Origin: Nitrospiria bacterium
GTDB lineage: Bacteria; Nitrospirota; CAKKRA01; 9FT-COMBO-42-15
Direction of reading: 5' to 3'
Length of the DNA stretch: 6,647 nt
Assembly: GCA_919903585.1 (NCBI GenBank)
Contig: CAKKST010000174.1
Coordinates: 1 to 6,647 of the forward strand
Part shown: piece by piece, positions 4,914-6,647 of the stretch
Numbering within the stretch: the first letter of the stretch is position 1
How the letters are laid out: each line of letters starts with the position of its first letter
Made by a program: the position numbers and the translations under genes
Notes under the pieces: generated by a model
Database searches by the model: none
What the model was told of the DNA's origin: nothing
What the model saw: only the letters and a program-made list of their open reading frames with translations

Positions 4914-6476
4914 ATGGAAAGCAGATTTATAATAGCAATGGTAGCATCCCTGTTGGTAATCATGGGATTTTACTACTTTTTTCCCCAGCAGCAGCCAAAG
5001 AAGGCCGTGGAAGAAAAGACTGTTGTAGCCGAGAAAAAAGGGGAGATGATAAAGGAGATCCAGCCTGTTAAAAAGGCAAAACCCATAGCCGCCCCTGTGG
5101 AAAGGGAGATAGTGGTAGAATCCGACCTTTACAAGGCGGTTTTAACAGGTAAAGGTGGGACAATAAAGTCTTGGGAGCTCAAAAAATATGCTGCTAATGG
5201 GAAAGGGCTCGTTCAGTTGATCCCTGCAAAAGAGGAGGATGTAGTTTACCCGCTCTCTCTTGAACTTGAAGGGGCTGATCTTAATAATGCAACATTTACG
5301 ACTGATGGAAAGGGTTTTAGGCTTGACCAGTATAAGAATAAAGAGACTATTACATTCAGTTATATTGGCCAAGATGGTTTAAAGATAGAAAAGAGGCTCA
5401 CCTTCTACAATGACAATTATAGAATTGATATGGATCTTCATGCAGAGGGGGTAAAGAAGACACTCCATTTATCACTCGGTACAGATTTCGGTATATATAA
5501 TAAAGTGGGAGGCAGTTATGCCAGCCATGTCGGGCCTGTTGTCTCTGTTGATGGCAAGCTTAAAAATGATGCACCCAAGAAAGAGGGAGAGTCTTTACAG
5601 TATCAGGGAAAGATAAAATGGACTGCAATGGAGGACAAATATTTCATTGCCTCAATAATCCCTAAAGAAGAGATTGAGAATGCTGTCATTAAAAAGGGGA
5701 AGGGAGAGGGATTTAACACCCTCATAAAGATCCCTGAGACTGGGGCAATAAAAAGGTCTTTTATGCTCTATGCAGGCCCAAAGGAATTTGACAGACTTCA
5801 GTCATTCAGGGCTGGTATGGAGGATAACATTGGTTTTGGCTGGTTCTGGTTTATCGGCCTCCCGCTATTTCAGGTAATGAAGTGGCTATACAAGATCGTT
5901 GGGAATTATGGCGTTGTAATAATCCTGATTACAGTAATAGTAAAGATAATCTTTGCGCCATTGACACATAAGAGCTATAAGTCAATGAAGGCAATGCAGA
6001 AGCTGCAGCCAAAGATTGCAGCGCTTCAGGAAAAATTTAAGGCTGACAAGCAGAAGCTGAATATAGAGATGATGAATCTCTATAAGGCACACAAAGCCAA
6101 TCCTGTTTCAGGCTGTCTGCCAATGGTTATTCAGATACCAGTATTCATTGCATTATACAATGTCCTGTCCAATGCCATTGAATTCAGACACGCCCCATTT
6201 TACTGGTGGATAAAAGATCTCTCTGCCATGGATCCTTATTATATTATGCCGATAGCAATGGGTATCTCCATGCTGATTCAGCAATGGATGACCCCGAGTA
6301 CTGCTACTGATCCATTGCAGGCAAAGATGATGTATGCCATGCCAATAATATTTACCTTTATGTTTTTGAGTTTTCCCTCAGGTCTTGTCATCTATTGGCT
6401 TGTAAATAATGTCTTGTCTATTGCACAACAGGGGGTTACCAATAGACTCCTTACACCAAAGGCAGAAGGCTCATAG
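4914..6476 (+). CDS. yidC: Membrane protein insertase YidC (Oxa1/YidC/Alb3 family)
   Basis: The 520-residue protein has the Gram-negative YidC layout. A membrane anchor lies at about 5-23, then a Lys/Glu/Pro-rich linker to about 65, then a periplasmic P1 beta-domain to about 290. The conserved 60K insertase core (about 305-512) has membrane segments near 329-350, 400-420, 442-458 and 473-505. The cytoplasmic helical hairpin between the first two core segments (SYKSMKAMQKLQPKIAALQ...MNLYKAHKANPVSGC, 354-401) is highly conserved, as are FRHAPFYWWIKDLSAMDPYY and FPSGLVIYWLVNN. YidC inserts and folds inner-membrane proteins alone or with SecYEG. The groove residue that is Arg366 in E. coli aligns with Lys344 here. 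The ATG at 4914 has GGAG at 4905-4908. There is no basic C-terminal extension. Confidence 0.97.
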   Translation: MESRFIIAMVASLLVIMGFYYFFPQQQPKKAVEEKTVVAEKKGEMIKEIQPVKKAKPIAAPVEREIVVESDLYKAVLTGKGGTIKSWELKKYAANGKGLVQLIPAKEEDVVYPLSLELEGADLNNATFTTDGKGFRLDQYKNKETITFSYIGQDGLKIEKRLTFYNDNYRIDMDLHAEGVKKTLHLSLGTDFGIYNKVGGSYASHVGPVVSVDGKLKNDAPKKEGESLQYQGKIKWTAMEDKYFIASIIPKEEIENAVIKKGKGEGFNTLIKIPETGAIKRSFMLYAGPKEFDRLQSFRAGMEDNIGFGWFWFIGLPLFQVMKWLYKIVGNYGVVIILITVIVKIIFAPLTHKSYKSMKAMQKLQPKIAALQEKFKADKQKLNIEMMNLYKAHKANPVSGCLPMVIQIPVFIALYNVLSNAIEFRHAPFYWWIKDLSAMDPYYIMPIAMGISMLIQQWMTPSTATDPLQAKMMYAMPIIFTFMFLSFPSGLVIYWLVNNVLSIAQQGVTNRLLTPKAEGS

Positions 6477-6532
6477 TGGAGGCCTTTATATTGTTTGGTC
6501 AATTTCTACCTCGACAAAAGAGGAAAAACCAT

Positions 6533-6647
6533 ATGAAAATTAGCAAAACTGCCGAAGAACTTTTGGAATTAGAAGAAACAAGAGAATTGTTGGACAACTA
6601 TGGAGATGCTTACTTAATAGAAAAGAAGAAGAAAAAAGATTTGGCAA
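6533..6647 (+). CDS. Unrecognised small ORF, 3' end beyond window
   Basis: An ATG at 6533 is preceded by AGAGG (6519-6523) 9 nt upstream and opens a frame that is still open at the window end (38 codons seen). The visible product begins MKISKTAEELLELEETRELL and continues with DNYGDAYLIEKKKKKDLA; it is acidic-helical and then very lysine-rich. By hand count it is about 31% GC, lower in feel than yidC, with TTG/TTA leucine codons. I do not recognise a family. A short helical, charged N terminus after a good ribosome binding site would fit an antitoxin or other small accessory protein, but that is a guess. It occupies the place where jag or mnmE often follows yidC. Confidence 0.55.
   Translation, partial: MKISKTAEELLELEETRELLDNYGDAYLIEKKKKKDLA

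Noticed and set aside
6458..6487. Possible terminator after yidC (AAAGGC or AAGGC pairing with GCCTTT)
   Set aside because: The stem is only 5-6 bp with a long loop, overlaps the yidC stop, and is followed by TATATTG rather than a U tract.

Overview
The window is a bacterial chromosomal segment from a double-membraned (Gram-negative-type) organism. YidC has the N-terminal anchor and large periplasmic domain found only in diderms. The YidC, PepA and HPF sequences look most like those of Deltaproteobacteria (Desulfobacterota) or Nitrospirota. That placement rests on remembered family resemblance, not on a search. Coding sequence is moderately AT-rich. Two kinds of palindromic repeat of a sort common in sediment and anaerobe genomes are present.

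Layout, left to right. (1) At 1-60 lies an imperfect GGGAGG/CCTCCC inverted repeat, followed by an AT-rich leader with a perfect 20-bp palindrome and a sigma70-type promoter. (2) A plus-strand gene (204-770) encodes a ribosome hibernation factor (HPF/RaiA) fused to a cold-shock domain. (3) The convergent gap 771-873 contains strong GC-rich hairpins. (4) A minus-strand operon, read right to left from a promoter near 4064-4092, encodes an M17 leucyl aminopeptidase (pepA), an uncharacterised protein with a C-terminal membrane anchor that is perhaps distantly DUF155/RMD1-like, and a Maf-family nucleotide pyrophosphatase. The junctions are very tight (4-nt gap, then a TAATG overlap), so the three are probably translationally coupled. 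(5) A divergent intergenic region (4033-4189) carries back-to-back promoters. (6) A plus-strand operon follows the classic order rpmH - rnpA - yidD - yidC: ribosomal protein L34, the RNase P protein, the YidD membrane-insertion factor and the YidC insertase. (7) After yidC, where jag/mnmE are often found, a short AT-rich ORF begins and runs off the end of the window.

Most of the window is conserved housekeeping sequence, and I found no previously undescribed multi-gene system. The best observation is a perfect 30-bp palindrome occupying exactly ten codons of maf, in frame, next to the conserved ADT motif. It looks like a dispersed palindromic element that inserted into a protein-coding gene and was kept as coding sequence. 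Secondary points are the uncharacterised gene locked between pepA and maf, the asymmetric repeat at the left edge, and the break of the rpmH-yidC synteny at the right edge.
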